From the NCBI RefSeq assembly GCF_014639435.1, contig NZ_BMFZ01000008.1, forward strand, positions 1 to 64,000: a DNA stretch of 64,000 nucleotides. Direction: 5' to 3'. Position numbers and translations under genes: made by a program. Below the pieces are notes generated by a model, which saw only the letters and a list, made by a program, of their open reading frames with translations, did no database searches and was not told the DNA's origin. The DNA comes from Hafnia psychrotolerans (GTDB lineage Bacteria > Pseudomonadota > Gammaproteobacteria > Enterobacterales > Enterobacteriaceae). Within the stretch, counting starts at the first letter, position 1; the number at the start of each line of letters is the position of its first letter. Positions 1 to 7,826 of the stretch are shown piece by piece.

Positions 1-108
1 CGCGCAGAATATAACGAAGAACGTCCGCATAGCTCACTCGGTGATATGCCACCCGTTATCTATGCGAGGCAAAAACTGGCCGGAGATCCTCATTGGCGGT
101 GGTACTAA
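1..108 (+). mobile_element. IS3-family transposase (OrfB) C-terminal fragment
   Basis: Frame 1 is open from the window edge to a TAA at 106-108. It encodes the typical end of an IS3-family DDE integrase: an NEERPHSSLG motif followed by PPVIYA. The element continues leftward outside the window, so whether the transposase is whole cannot be judged. No clear terminal inverted repeat is recognisable in the bases that follow. Its position at the edge of an AT-rich accessory region fits a mobile or decayed island boundary. Confidence 0.8.
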
Positions 109-363
109 AAACCGGAGGGACTACAAAAACACCTTCACTCCTTTCATGGTAGTTAACTACACATTAACTGTTGGATAAGTGTAACAAAGAAACATTGCAA
201 GTACTTTAACTATCACTATAAAAATAGAAATTATTCTATATATTTTTTATTACTAAAAATGCAGAATAAAGCCATCGAAGTTACCAAGCAATAGGTATCC
301 TTCGATTAACTAGAGTAAATTTTTATATTTTAAACACATGCAATATTTCAAAGGAGAGATTAA
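109..363. other. AT-rich intergenic leader of the microcin-like gene
   Basis: No open reading frame with a ribosome binding site is seen here. The stretch is strongly AT-rich and must contain the promoter of the downstream peptide gene, but I cannot pick a convincing -35/-10 pair. A good Shine-Dalgarno sequence (AAAGGAGAG) sits just before the ATG at 364. No immunity-type small ORF is present. Confidence 0.5.
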
Positions 364-687
364 ATGCGTGAACTAAACGTAATGGAAGTTGAAGCAGTTT
401 CTGGTGCGGGTTTTTTAAGTTCGCTATCTAGCGCTATTTTAGCCGGCACTGTTTTTGCTGCTGGCGGTACATACATTGGTGGTGTTGGCGGTGGTTCAGG
501 CGGTGGTTTTCTTGGGTTTGGTCTCTTTGGTGAAGCAGTAGGTGCAATCGCTGGCGGTATTCTGGGCGCTGCTACAGGCGCCGTTATGGGTGCAGCCTTG
601 GGTTGGGATAATCCTGAGAGTATCAACAGCTTATCTACTCAGGTCATCACCAGTATTATTAACGGTAATTTTGCTGTAAGTGCATAA
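364..687 (+). CDS. Double-glycine-leader glycine-zipper peptide (class II microcin-like precursor)
   Basis: This 107-residue peptide begins with a leader of the ColV/CvaC type. Residues 1-15 (MRELNVMEVEAVSGA) carry the conserved L at -12, E at -8, hydrophobics at -7 and -4, and G-A at -2/-1. A C39 peptidase would be expected to cut after Ala15, leaving about 92 residues. The mature part is hydrophobic and very glycine-rich, with many GxxxG-like zipper spacings and a GGGSGGG linker around residues 38-48, and a more polar tail after about residue 78. A strong Shine-Dalgarno precedes the ATG. It converges with an export operon encoding a C39-domain ABC exporter, which supports the link. Target and antimicrobial activity are inferred from the family; no immunity gene is recognised. 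Confidence 0.8.
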   Translation: MRELNVMEVEAVSGAGFLSSLSSAILAGTVFAAGGTYIGGVGGGSGGGFLGFGLFGEAVGAIAGGILGAATGAVMGAALGWDNPESINSLSTQVITSIINGNFAVSA

Positions 688-695
688 TTAGTAAT

Positions 696-725
696 AAATG
701 CAAGGGCTTTTTAGCCCTTGCATTT
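696..725 (+). terminator. Rho-independent terminator after the microcin-like gene
   Basis: A long stem (ATGCAAGGGC paired with GCCCTTGCAT) with a T-rich loop starts about 10 bases after the stop codon, followed by TTT. It isolates the peptide gene as a monocistronic unit. Confidence 0.8.
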
Positions 726-923
726 ACCTTTCATAGAACCTCGTTATATTCCCCATACCTATCACGAATTAACTGATTTCTAGCAAAAAAAAACCTCCGA
801 AAAACATATCTTTGACTGTATTTTTTAACCAACGAAATATTAAAATCAGTATAAAGATATCACCATGAACTCCCCACCAGAATTCCCCCCGCAATCATAA
901 TATAAAATTAAATAAGATAAATT

Positions 924-959
924 AAAAAACCCACGCCAATTTCTATCTTGGAGTGGGTT
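924..959 (-). terminator. Terminator of the export operon (minus strand)
   Basis: An AACCCAC/GTGGGTT stem, extended by CCAA/TTGG across one mismatch, is followed on the minus strand by a run of six T. It lies beyond the last gene of the minus-strand export operon. The remaining bases between 688 and 1074 hold no well-supported gene. A 41-codon TTG-initiated minus-strand frame at 769-894 encodes one hydrophobic helix but has no ribosome binding site. Confidence 0.75.
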
Positions 960-1074
960 AGTCGTTATTAAAACTCAGACACCAGGAGCTGTTCGTTAAC
1001 TATTCCAGAGAAAATTAAATATTTACAATCTCTTTAATTACTTACTCATGTGGCTGCATGTATACCCCTTCAAA

Positions 1075-1506
1075 TTAACTACCAGTTAATTTGAATTTCT
1101 TCACACAATTACGTAACCTATCAATTTGTTTTATCATGCTTTCCTCGTCGGGATAAACCGAAGTAAAGTTCATAATTGTATTGTCTTCAAGACATGATGC
1201 AAATGTTACCTGCCATACTCTCTGTCCATTCCCGGTAGTGAATGTAAATACAATTTGTATAGTAACTGCAAAAAGATCACGCTCATTAATCTCTTCCATT
1301 TTTACAAAATTGAATTGATTAAATATTTTTTGCGCATTATCTAGTTGTTGTGACATGTATGAAGAAAAAGTATGCCCCGAAGGCATACTATCGCGATTTA
1401 TATTAATAGGCTGCCCCTGACTGAAAGAGATGATATTTATCGTTTGTACACGAATTTCTTCTTCGAAATCAAGTATACCTTCCAAGCAAATTAAACGATT
1501 GTTCAT
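1075..1506 (-). CDS. DUF1795 (DcrB/EagR)-like protein, distal gene of the peptide export operon
   Basis: This 143-residue protein has no signal peptide or membrane segment, so it should be cytoplasmic. Its layout matches the DUF1795/DcrB-EagR fold: an N-terminal EGILDF strand, the INIISF strand, an INRDSMPSG turn near residues 36-44, a Y...Q helix and C-terminal strands. EagR members are chaperones that shield the hydrophobic, glycine-zipper transmembrane segments of type VI effectors. The assignment is by motif pattern, not a database hit. It follows the ABC exporter gene by 49 bases and has a strong AGGAG site. The co-location with a glycine-zipper peptide makes a substrate-chaperone role attractive. 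Alternatives are an immunity-associated or simply hypothetical protein. Confidence 0.6.
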   Translation of the reverse strand: MNNRLICLEGILDFEEEIRVQTINIISFSQGQPININRDSMPSGHTFSSYMSQQLDNAQKIFNQFNFVKMEEINERDLFAVTIQIVFTFTTGNGQRVWQVTFASCLEDNTIMNFTSVYPDEESMIKQIDRLRNCVKKFKLTGS

Positions 1507-1555
1507 TTTTTCTCCTAATTAATAAATATGTGTGCAAATTGAGGCTTTGGCCAAG

Positions 1556-3709
1556 CTAAAGCACCGGATGTGAAGCGTTGACCAGTCTGATGAAATCATT
1601 TTTTGGTATTTCTGTTACGCTATTACGGCTTATCTGGATAATACGGTCCGCACTTAAAATAGTTTCCGGTCTGTGAGCAATAATAATTCGCGTTATTGCC
1701 ATGTGCTTTATCGCCGCGTTGATGGCGCTTTCCCTTGCCACATCTAAATGACTGGTGGCTTCGTCAAGGATCAGAATTCGTGGTTTTCGGTACAATGCGC
1801 GCGCCAGAATGACACGCTGAACCTGGCCGCCGGACAGTGACGAACCCATGTCTCCAACCATGCTGTTGTATCCCATGGGCATCGCCATAATATCTTCGTG
1901 GATCTGCGCTATGCGTGCCACATTCTCTACATGATGGCGGTCGAGATCCGCATCAAAGAAGCTTATGTTGTCCATAATAGAACCAGCGAACAAAATATCG
2001 CTTTGCATGACGCTGCCAATAAGGTCGCGGTAGTGAGTCAAGCCCAGTTTGACGTGCTCGATATCATTGACGCAAAGCGTGCCTGAATCTGGTTTAAGCA
2101 ACCCTAGCAAAAGCTTCGCCAACGTAGTCTTTCCCTGTCCAGAAGGACCTATAATGGCGACCGATTCGTCTGCCTTTATGGAAAGATTGAAATCAGTGAA
2201 GATAGCAGTATCGGTTTTCGAATAGCTGAAAGACAGATTGCGGATATCGAGTTTGATGGCCCCATGATCTTTCGGTAGAACCATGCGACTTTCCATATCC
2301 TGTTCTTTTTCTGTCAGCACAATGTCCGATATACGTTCCCCATGTAAGCGCAACATTTTGAATTCAATCAAAGCATTGATTAGCCCAGCTGATCGTGAAA
2401 TAAACTGATCAGAAAACGAAATGAAGGCAATCAGCATCCCGCTGGTGAAATTTCCGTCCAGAACTTGAGACGCGGCCAGCCAAATCAGAACAATTTTACC
2501 TACGCCAGAAATGATGGACTGTAATGTGTTAAAACCAATAGAAAGTTTCTGCGTTGTGATGCCTTTGTTGGTTGATTCCACGGTTTCATTGGCAAAGGTA
2601 GAAACACGCAATTCCTGTTTGTTATTGAGCTTGATCGCCTGTACACCACGAATCGATTCCAGCAGCTGTGATTGAGCAATGGCCGACGCCATCAGCTGGT
2701 CTTCATTAGCCTGCCGGAAAGGCTCGAAGGATACCCAGCGTATTAGGGCATAGATCAGAAAAAGAGCGATCACAATAAAAGTCAGGCTCGAACTGTAAGT
2801 GAATATGACGGCTAACGTGACTAGTGACATCACGCCATCAAAAATTGAGGAGATAAAGCGACCGGTCAACGTACTTTGAATTGTGGAAATCGATCCGAAG
2901 CGGGACAAAATGTCCCCAACGTGACGCTCTTCAAAGTAGCTCAATGGCAGACCGAGCAAATGAGTACAGAGATTGCTCGACCATTGCACGCTGAGCAAGC
3001 TAGAAAACCAGGTCGTCACCCAGGAACGCAAGGCGCTGATAATGTTCTGAAACAGCGTGATGCTGATGAACGCTAGGCCTAGTAGCGCTAAAAGGTCACG
3101 ATCCGAAGATACCAGCACTTGGTCTATCACCCACTGCATATAGAACGGCGAAATGATGCCGAAAAACTCCAGGGCCAGTGAAAGCAGGGCAACTTGCATG
3201 AAAGCCGAACCTATACCTGATACGTTGCGAATCAGGCGTAGCATTGAGATGTTTTTTTTCTCATCCTTTTGCTCAAAGGAGGCCGCAGGATAAAGTTCGA
3301 GTGCCACACCAGTAAAAGATCGAGAAACTTCAACTGTCGGCACGTTGCGTACACCGCGGGCCGGATCATGAATGATCGCTTTATTTCCCTTGATGCTTTT
3401 AAGCACAACAAAGTGATTCAGATCCCAGTGCAATATACACGGCAGACGCAACTTATCCATTTCATCGAGTTCAAGGCGTACGGCGCGGCAACTCATTCCC
3501 ATATTTTGTGCAACGGACATAACATCAGAAAGCGTACTCCCCTTCAGGGATGTCGGGAATCGGTGGCGCAGGCTGACCATGTCAATGTGGTGGCCGAAAT
3601 AACCTGCAATCATTCCCACGCAAGTCAAGCCACACTCTGCAGCCTGAGTCTGACGCAGCACTGGCAACTTCTGACGAAATGATAAATTTAATTTGTGCAA
3701 AAAATCCAT
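1556..3709 (-). CDS. Peptidase C39-domain bacteriocin/microcin ABC exporter (CvaB-like)
   Basis: This 717-residue inner-membrane protein should cleave the leader from, and export, a double-glycine peptide. Residues 1-140 form a C39 cysteine peptidase with Cys26 (in the AAECGLTC motif), His99 (in LNHFVVL) and Asp115 (in HDPARG), so the protease site is complete. A six-helix ABC transmembrane domain follows at roughly 160-440. The nucleotide-binding domain has Walker A GPSGQGKTT, signature LSGGQ, Walker B ILILDEAT and a switch histidine in IIAHRPE. The length matches CvaB-type exporters. It sits 25 bases after the HlyD-like gene in one operon with the TolC-like gene, giving a complete type I secretion machine. 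Confidence 0.92.
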   Translation of the reverse strand: MDFLHKLNLSFRQKLPVLRQTQAAECGLTCVGMIAGYFGHHIDMVSLRHRFPTSLKGSTLSDVMSVAQNMGMSCRAVRLELDEMDKLRLPCILHWDLNHFVVLKSIKGNKAIIHDPARGVRNVPTVEVSRSFTGVALELYPAASFEQKDEKKNISMLRLIRNVSGIGSAFMQVALLSLALEFFGIISPFYMQWVIDQVLVSSDRDLLALLGLAFISITLFQNIISALRSWVTTWFSSLLSVQWSSNLCTHLLGLPLSYFEERHVGDILSRFGSISTIQSTLTGRFISSIFDGVMSLVTLAVIFTYSSSLTFIVIALFLIYALIRWVSFEPFRQANEDQLMASAIAQSQLLESIRGVQAIKLNNKQELRVSTFANETVESTNKGITTQKLSIGFNTLQSIISGVGKIVLIWLAASQVLDGNFTSGMLIAFISFSDQFISRSAGLINALIEFKMLRLHGERISDIVLTEKEQDMESRMVLPKDHGAIKLDIRNLSFSYSKTDTAIFTDFNLSIKADESVAIIGPSGQGKTTLAKLLLGLLKPDSGTLCVNDIEHVKLGLTHYRDLIGSVMQSDILFAGSIMDNISFFDADLDRHHVENVARIAQIHEDIMAMPMGYNSMVGDMGSSLSGGQVQRVILARALYRKPRILILDEATSHLDVARESAINAAIKHMAITRIIIAHRPETILSADRIIQISRNSVTEIPKNDFIRLVNASHPVL

Positions 3710-3734
3710 GTTTAATCCAGGTAGCTATTTGAGT

Positions 3735-4994
3735 TCATAAAGAGGTCATTTTGCCAAGAGCATTTAGCGGCTCGAGTACCCATTCATATATATGTCGCTT
3801 GTCCACGATGAAATCGGCATCTACCCCACTGCCAGGCCTCAGATTGACTTGCTTGCCATACGCCTGAACGGATTGATGATCAATGGCCACTTTGACCTGA
3901 TACATCGACTCCTTAATCTGACTATCACCGGTAATGGTCGATACTTCTTGTGGTGAAAGTGCTGACTTTGATATCTCAGTGACCGTGCCGTATTGCTGGC
4001 CAAACTTCTGCCACGGGAAAGACTGGTAGCGTAAAACCACACGTTGCCCCGGGCTTATAAACCCGATTGCACGGCTGCTGAGCATAATCCGCGCCTGCAA
4101 ACGGGCGTTGTCCGGCAGGATGAGTGCGATAGTCTGGCCTGAACTGACGATTTGGCCCTGCTTGACGAGCACGGCGCTGACGGTGCCTTTTTCAGGGGCG
4201 CGCAAATCAATAGAGCGTCGTGATTCGTTTTCCACCATAGACTGCGTGATGTCGGAAAGCTTTTGCTGGATATCGTTCTTTTGTTGATAGTAGGTAATGG
4301 GTTGTTCACGTAACTGCTGCCGCGTTTGTGCCAACTGCTGGCGGACATCAATGCGCTGACGCGCGACTTCCTGCAAACGGACGCTGGCGTCAAGAGCGGT
4401 ATTTTCCTGCTGTTCTACCTGCGTGTTGGAGGCGTAACCCTGTGTACGCATGGCCTTAATCTTGTCCAACTGCTTGTTAGCAAGCGTGATTTGCTGCGTC
4501 CGCTGGCGGTAAATTGTGTCCAGTTCAACCGACTGCTGTTTCAACAAAATTTCCTTTTCTTTCAGAGATTTCAAGGTCTCGTCGTTGAGCTGGTCAAGAT
4601 TTAAAAGCTGATTTTTCAGGCCCTGTTGCTGAAGTTCTAGCTGGCTAGCAATCGCCTCGCGTGTCTGCCCATATCTTGTGGTAATTTCCGAAGAGATGGT
4701 GACGATATGGTCACTTTTATTTAAGCTGTCGCCTTCGTTGATAGGTAGGGCCATTACCCTGCCCGAACTCATGGCGGTAATATTCATCATCCCACCTTCC
4801 GGTACCAACACACCGCTGGCCGTTTCGCGTTTCGTGTAACTGCCAAAAATACAAAACGCAATGAGTACGGCTACCAGCACGCAGATTATTGTAAGGATCA
4901 GCCAGCGAAAGGGCGGGCTATACAGAGCGACGGAGCCGAGCACTTTTGTTTTCTTGGCATCCAGAGATTCCTTGCGAAATAAATCGTTATTCAT
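3735..4994 (-). CDS. HlyD-family periplasmic adaptor (CvaA-like)
   Basis: This 419-residue membrane fusion protein should link the ABC exporter to an outer-membrane channel. A short cytoplasmic N-terminus is followed by one transmembrane helix at about residues 30-52, then a lipoyl-like half motif, a long Gln/Leu-rich coiled coil at about 110-250, the second lipoyl half (APEKGTVSAVLVKQGQIV) and a beta-barrel C-terminal region. This is the order typical of CvaA/HlyD adaptors for bacteriocin export. It lies 15 bases after the TolC-like gene and 25 bases before the exporter gene. The family call is firm; the substrate is inferred from the C39 exporter and the nearby peptide gene. Confidence 0.9.
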   Translation of the reverse strand: MNNDLFRKESLDAKKTKVLGSVALYSPPFRWLILTIICVLVAVLIAFCIFGSYTKRETASGVLVPEGGMMNITAMSSGRVMALPINEGDSLNKSDHIVTISSEITTRYGQTREAIASQLELQQQGLKNQLLNLDQLNDETLKSLKEKEILLKQQSVELDTIYRQRTQQITLANKQLDKIKAMRTQGYASNTQVEQQENTALDASVRLQEVARQRIDVRQQLAQTRQQLREQPITYYQQKNDIQQKLSDITQSMVENESRRSIDLRAPEKGTVSAVLVKQGQIVSSGQTIALILPDNARLQARIMLSSRAIGFISPGQRVVLRYQSFPWQKFGQQYGTVTEISKSALSPQEVSTITGDSQIKESMYQVKVAIDHQSVQAYGKQVNLRPGSGVDADFIVDKRHIYEWVLEPLNALGKMTSL

Positions 4995-5009
4995 GAGTCA
5001 TATTCCCGG

Positions 5010-6329
5010 TCATGCTGCACCACAGCTAAAATTTTTCACTACTGAGTAATCGAGTGCACCGGTCGAGGAAGACAGTTTGACGACCGACTGGATCCACTTG
5101 TTTTGAGCCTGCGCAAGATCCTGAATAGCTTGGTAATACTCTTTCTCAGCATTAAAAACATCGATCAGCGTGCGCTGCCCAATCTCCCGTCCGTATCGCG
5201 TTGATGAAAGGCGTTTTTCCGATGAGCTGATGGCGCGCTTGTAAGCGTTAATACGCGCTTCATTGTTTTTTACGCCCGAAGCAGCCTGAATGGTCTGTTG
5301 CTCTGCTTTACGGCGCGCATCTATTAGCAAATCTTTGCTTTGTTCAAAACGGTGTGCAGCCTCAAGGCTCTGTGAAATCTGACTGCCGCCGGCAAACAGC
5401 GGAATAGAAACATTTAAGCCAAATGTGGTGTTGTCAGTTTTCGAAGTCGTACCGAACAGATCGTCGAGTGCATTACTGTTTTCCGCGCGGCTCCAGTTTT
5501 TACCGTAACCCGCCTGGAAAGTGACAACAGGAAGATGATTCGACGTTGCGGTGACTATATCCGTCTCACTCGCTTTCAAGGTTTGTATGGCGGCAAGGAT
5601 ATTGAGATTGTTCGCTACAGTTGCCCGCTTGAGCTTTTCAAGATCTAACGCTCCGGTAAAACGCAAGCAGCCCATGTCCTCTCCAGGAATACTTTGAGCG
5701 TCCAGACCCGTCAGTTGCCGGAACACCACGCTGGCATCATTAAGATCATTTTCCGCAGCTAAAACATCAGCCACTGATTTGTCATAGTTCGCCTGCGCTT
5801 CCGCTTCATCAAGATGTGTCCCGTCACCGAGTTCCAAAGCCTTGTGAGACTGCTTCAATTGAACATTGAAGGCTGCCTGAACCCGCTTACTGGTTTCGAG
5901 AACGCTGCGCTGATACAAGACGTCATACCAGGCTGTAACCACATCACTAATGAGTTTTTGTTGAGCAATCAGATAGTTCACATCGGCCAAATCACCGATG
6001 ACGAGGGTTTTTTTCCAATCCGCATATTTAGATATGTCAAAGATCGGCTGTGTGACATTAAAGCTATAATTATGGCGTGTAACTCCTGCGGAATAAGTCG
6101 CATCCGGCTGGTCAGTTTTATTCCAGGCGCCATTGAGACTGATAACAGGTAGTAGTCCCGCGAACCCCTGATACTTTTTTTGGTTATCAGCATCATGCAC
6201 GCTTCGTGCAGCATTGATTTCAGCATTATAGATATTCGCTGCAACAAGAGATTCTTGAAGCGATAAGGCGTAAGTATTGCTAGAGAATACCCCCCCCACA
6301 ATAAGAGAGATGAATATTTTATTAAACAT
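5010..6329 (-). CDS. TolC-family outer-membrane channel protein
   Basis: This 439-residue protein starts with a signal peptide (cut expected after SNTYA, near residue 21) followed by the two TolC-type repeats rich in Ala/Gln/Asn. It is a dedicated outer-membrane duct for the export operon, so the system would not depend on the housekeeping TolC. The upstream site CGGAACACC is a modest Shine-Dalgarno. An uninterrupted tract of eight G (coding strand, positions 6290-6297) lies in the signal-peptide codons, so a one-base slip would frameshift the gene at about codon 12. The frame is intact in this sequence. Confidence 0.88.
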   Translation of the reverse strand: MFNKIFISLIVGGVFSSNTYALSLQESLVAANIYNAEINAARSVHDADNQKKYQGFAGLLPVISLNGAWNKTDQPDATYSAGVTRHNYSFNVTQPIFDISKYADWKKTLVIGDLADVNYLIAQQKLISDVVTAWYDVLYQRSVLETSKRVQAAFNVQLKQSHKALELGDGTHLDEAEAQANYDKSVADVLAAENDLNDASVVFRQLTGLDAQSIPGEDMGCLRFTGALDLEKLKRATVANNLNILAAIQTLKASETDIVTATSNHLPVVTFQAGYGKNWSRAENSNALDDLFGTTSKTDNTTFGLNVSIPLFAGGSQISQSLEAAHRFEQSKDLLIDARRKAEQQTIQAASGVKNNEARINAYKRAISSSEKRLSSTRYGREIGQRTLIDVFNAEKEYYQAIQDLAQAQNKWIQSVVKLSSSTGALDYSVVKNFSCGAA

Positions 6330-6344
6330 GGTGTTCCGAGAAAT

Positions 6345-7004
6345 TTAATAGTCAAGAAATGTATTTTGATGTAAAAAACGCAATAGCTCACTTTCATTTT
6401 TGACATGAAGTTTATTCATCGCATTCCGTTTTTGAGTTGATATAGTACTCAATGCTCGGAATTTTTTTGATGCAATTTGTGAAAGGGAATACCCTTGGTT
6501 AACCAGGTTGATCACTTCCCACTCTTTTGGCGTCAGAACATCATTTTTTTGTTGCAAGTTCTTTTTTATCTCCATTGAAATATACGGTTTTTGATCTGGT
6601 GACATCATTACATTCATTAATCCTTTGATAAGTTCATTCGGCGTGTCATGAGAACTAATCAAGATATCCATTCCCGATTCGGCAATTTTCCTCAGTAAAA
6701 TAGGTTTCATGTTCTTCGCAAAGAAGACGGTAATAGTATGTTTGTTTTCGCAAATTTCAGACAGCATCGCCCTAATTTCACTCTCCAGATAAAAACCGTC
6801 GAAAAGGCAGGATGAATTAATCATCACAATGTCCATTTTATTTTCTTTAACAGCTATTGTCAGTGATTCAGGGGTTGGAAAATGATGCAGCTGTAAATGG
6901 CTGAATTTCATTTCACGCTGAATATACGAAGCAATCAAATCATAGGACATATGATACTGATGAAAGTATGCGATATTCATTTTGGCTGGCATTATATTTA
7001 TCAT
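6345..7004 (-). CDS. LuxR/NarL-type regulator with a degenerate receiver domain
   Basis: This protein of about 219 residues has a C-terminal LuxR helix-turn-helix (LTPKEWEVINLVNQGYS...IA..K..STISTQKRNAMNKL), as in FimZ/RcsB-type regulators. The N-terminal part resembles a response-regulator fold, but the usual phospho-acceptor Asp position reads MINSS, so phosphorylation is unlikely. No autoinducer domain is present. The start is uncertain: ATGs at 7004, 6992 and 6980 all lack a good ribosome binding site, and 6980 (MNIAYFHQY) may be the true one. It lies 15 bases before the TolC-like gene and downstream of the fimbrial operon, so it could control either the exporter or the fimbriae. Confidence 0.8.
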   Translation of the reverse strand: MINIMPAKMNIAYFHQYHMSYDLIASYIQREMKFSHLQLHHFPTPESLTIAVKENKMDIVMINSSCLFDGFYLESEIRAMLSEICENKHTITVFFAKNMKPILLRKIAESGMDILISSHDTPNELIKGLMNVMMSPDQKPYISMEIKKNLQQKNDVLTPKEWEVINLVNQGYSLSQIASKKFRALSTISTQKRNAMNKLHVKNESELLRFLHQNTFLDY

Positions 7005-7056
7005 AGGCTATTTCAGATATATTAGGCTAGATAAGCCATTTAAAAAATACATTACA

Positions 7057-7092
7057 CCCTGTCCATCAGGGTGATGGACAGGGACGTTTTTT
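7057..7092 (-). terminator. Terminator downstream of the fimbrial operon
   Basis: A perfect 11-bp stem (CCCTGTCCATC/GATGGACAGGG) with a 5-base loop separates the fimbrial operon from the LuxR-type gene. T runs are present on both sides, about 4-10 bases from the stem, so it could act in either direction. Confidence 0.75.
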
Positions 7093-7097
7093 AGTAT

Positions 7098-7826
7098 TTA
7101 TAAGTCCCGCTGGTATGTGGTTTGTTTGCCGAAATCATCAATTACTGACCAACTCACTTGTCTACTATTGCTCAAGGAAGTAACAGGAACCGTGGCAGAA
7201 GATTTCGGTGCTATCATTAAAGGTGTCAGCGAATTGCCTCCCAGACTGAGTCCGCCCAGCGTAAGATAGTACGGCGTAGGATTCTTTATCTGCAACGACC
7301 AGTCTTGGATCCCCACTTGTTTCAGCGCAAACTCTAGTAACCTACCGATGTTTTCTTCCGGCGCTTTCAGCCCGAAGGGGCGCACAAACACTTTCAATCG
7401 GATGCGAAGAGGTAAAATGACTTTCTTGTCTTCCGCACTGTCTGCCTGAGTGTTAGGTGGAATCTGATAAATATTCAACCAGTACACGCGTTCACGGTCA
7501 GACGGCATCTCCTGGCGGGAGAGGAGCATCACGCGCAGGTTGCGAGACTCCCCAGCGTCAAGTTTGAAGACCGGGGGTACGACGACAATTGGTGTACTGA
7601 TACGATCTGGCGACGCAAGCGGGTCGTTATCATCACTCCAAACCTGAACCAGCGCGGGGGCCCGTTCGGAATTGACGAGTACCAGCGATTCCGCCGTGCT
7701 GTCTTCATTAAAAACTAAACGGCTCTGGGTACTGTTAACCACCGCCACGGAAAAGCTGGCATTCAGTAATAGTGCTGCCGCCAGTATGGGCTTACTGAAG
7801 ACTGACAACGATCTGAGCTTGTGCAT
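7098..7826 (-). CDS. Periplasmic fimbrial chaperone (second copy, operon-distal)
   Basis: This PapD/FimC-type chaperone of 242 residues begins at the ATG at 7826 (MHKLRSLSVF), which has a CAGGA site 7 bases upstream and starts a clear signal peptide ending near SFSVA. Longer frames to 7943 would hide that signal. Two immunoglobulin-like domains are visible: the G1-strand region with alternating hydrophobics (STPIVVVPPVFKLDAGE), the family signature around SDRERVYWLNIYQIPP, and the positively charged RLKVF motif. It overlaps the end of the adhesin gene by 35 bases, implying translational coupling. A second chaperone at the end of the operon may be dedicated to the tip adhesin. Confidence 0.88.
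   Translation of the reverse strand: MHKLRSLSVFSKPILAAALLLNASFSVAVVNSTQSRLVFNEDSTAESLVLVNSERAPALVQVWSDDNDPLASPDRISTPIVVVPPVFKLDAGESRNLRVMLLSRQEMPSDRERVYWLNIYQIPPNTQADSAEDKKVILPLRIRLKVFVRPFGLKAPEENIGRLLEFALKQVGIQDWSLQIKNPTPYYLTLGGLSLGGNSLTPLMIAPKSSATVPVTSLSNSRQVSWSVIDDFGKQTTYQRDL

Noticed and set aside
769-894. 41-codon TTG-started minus-strand frame with one hydrophobic helix, considered as an immunity protein
   Set aside because: Stop codon immediately upstream, no ribosome binding site, and only a rare start codon; too weak to call.
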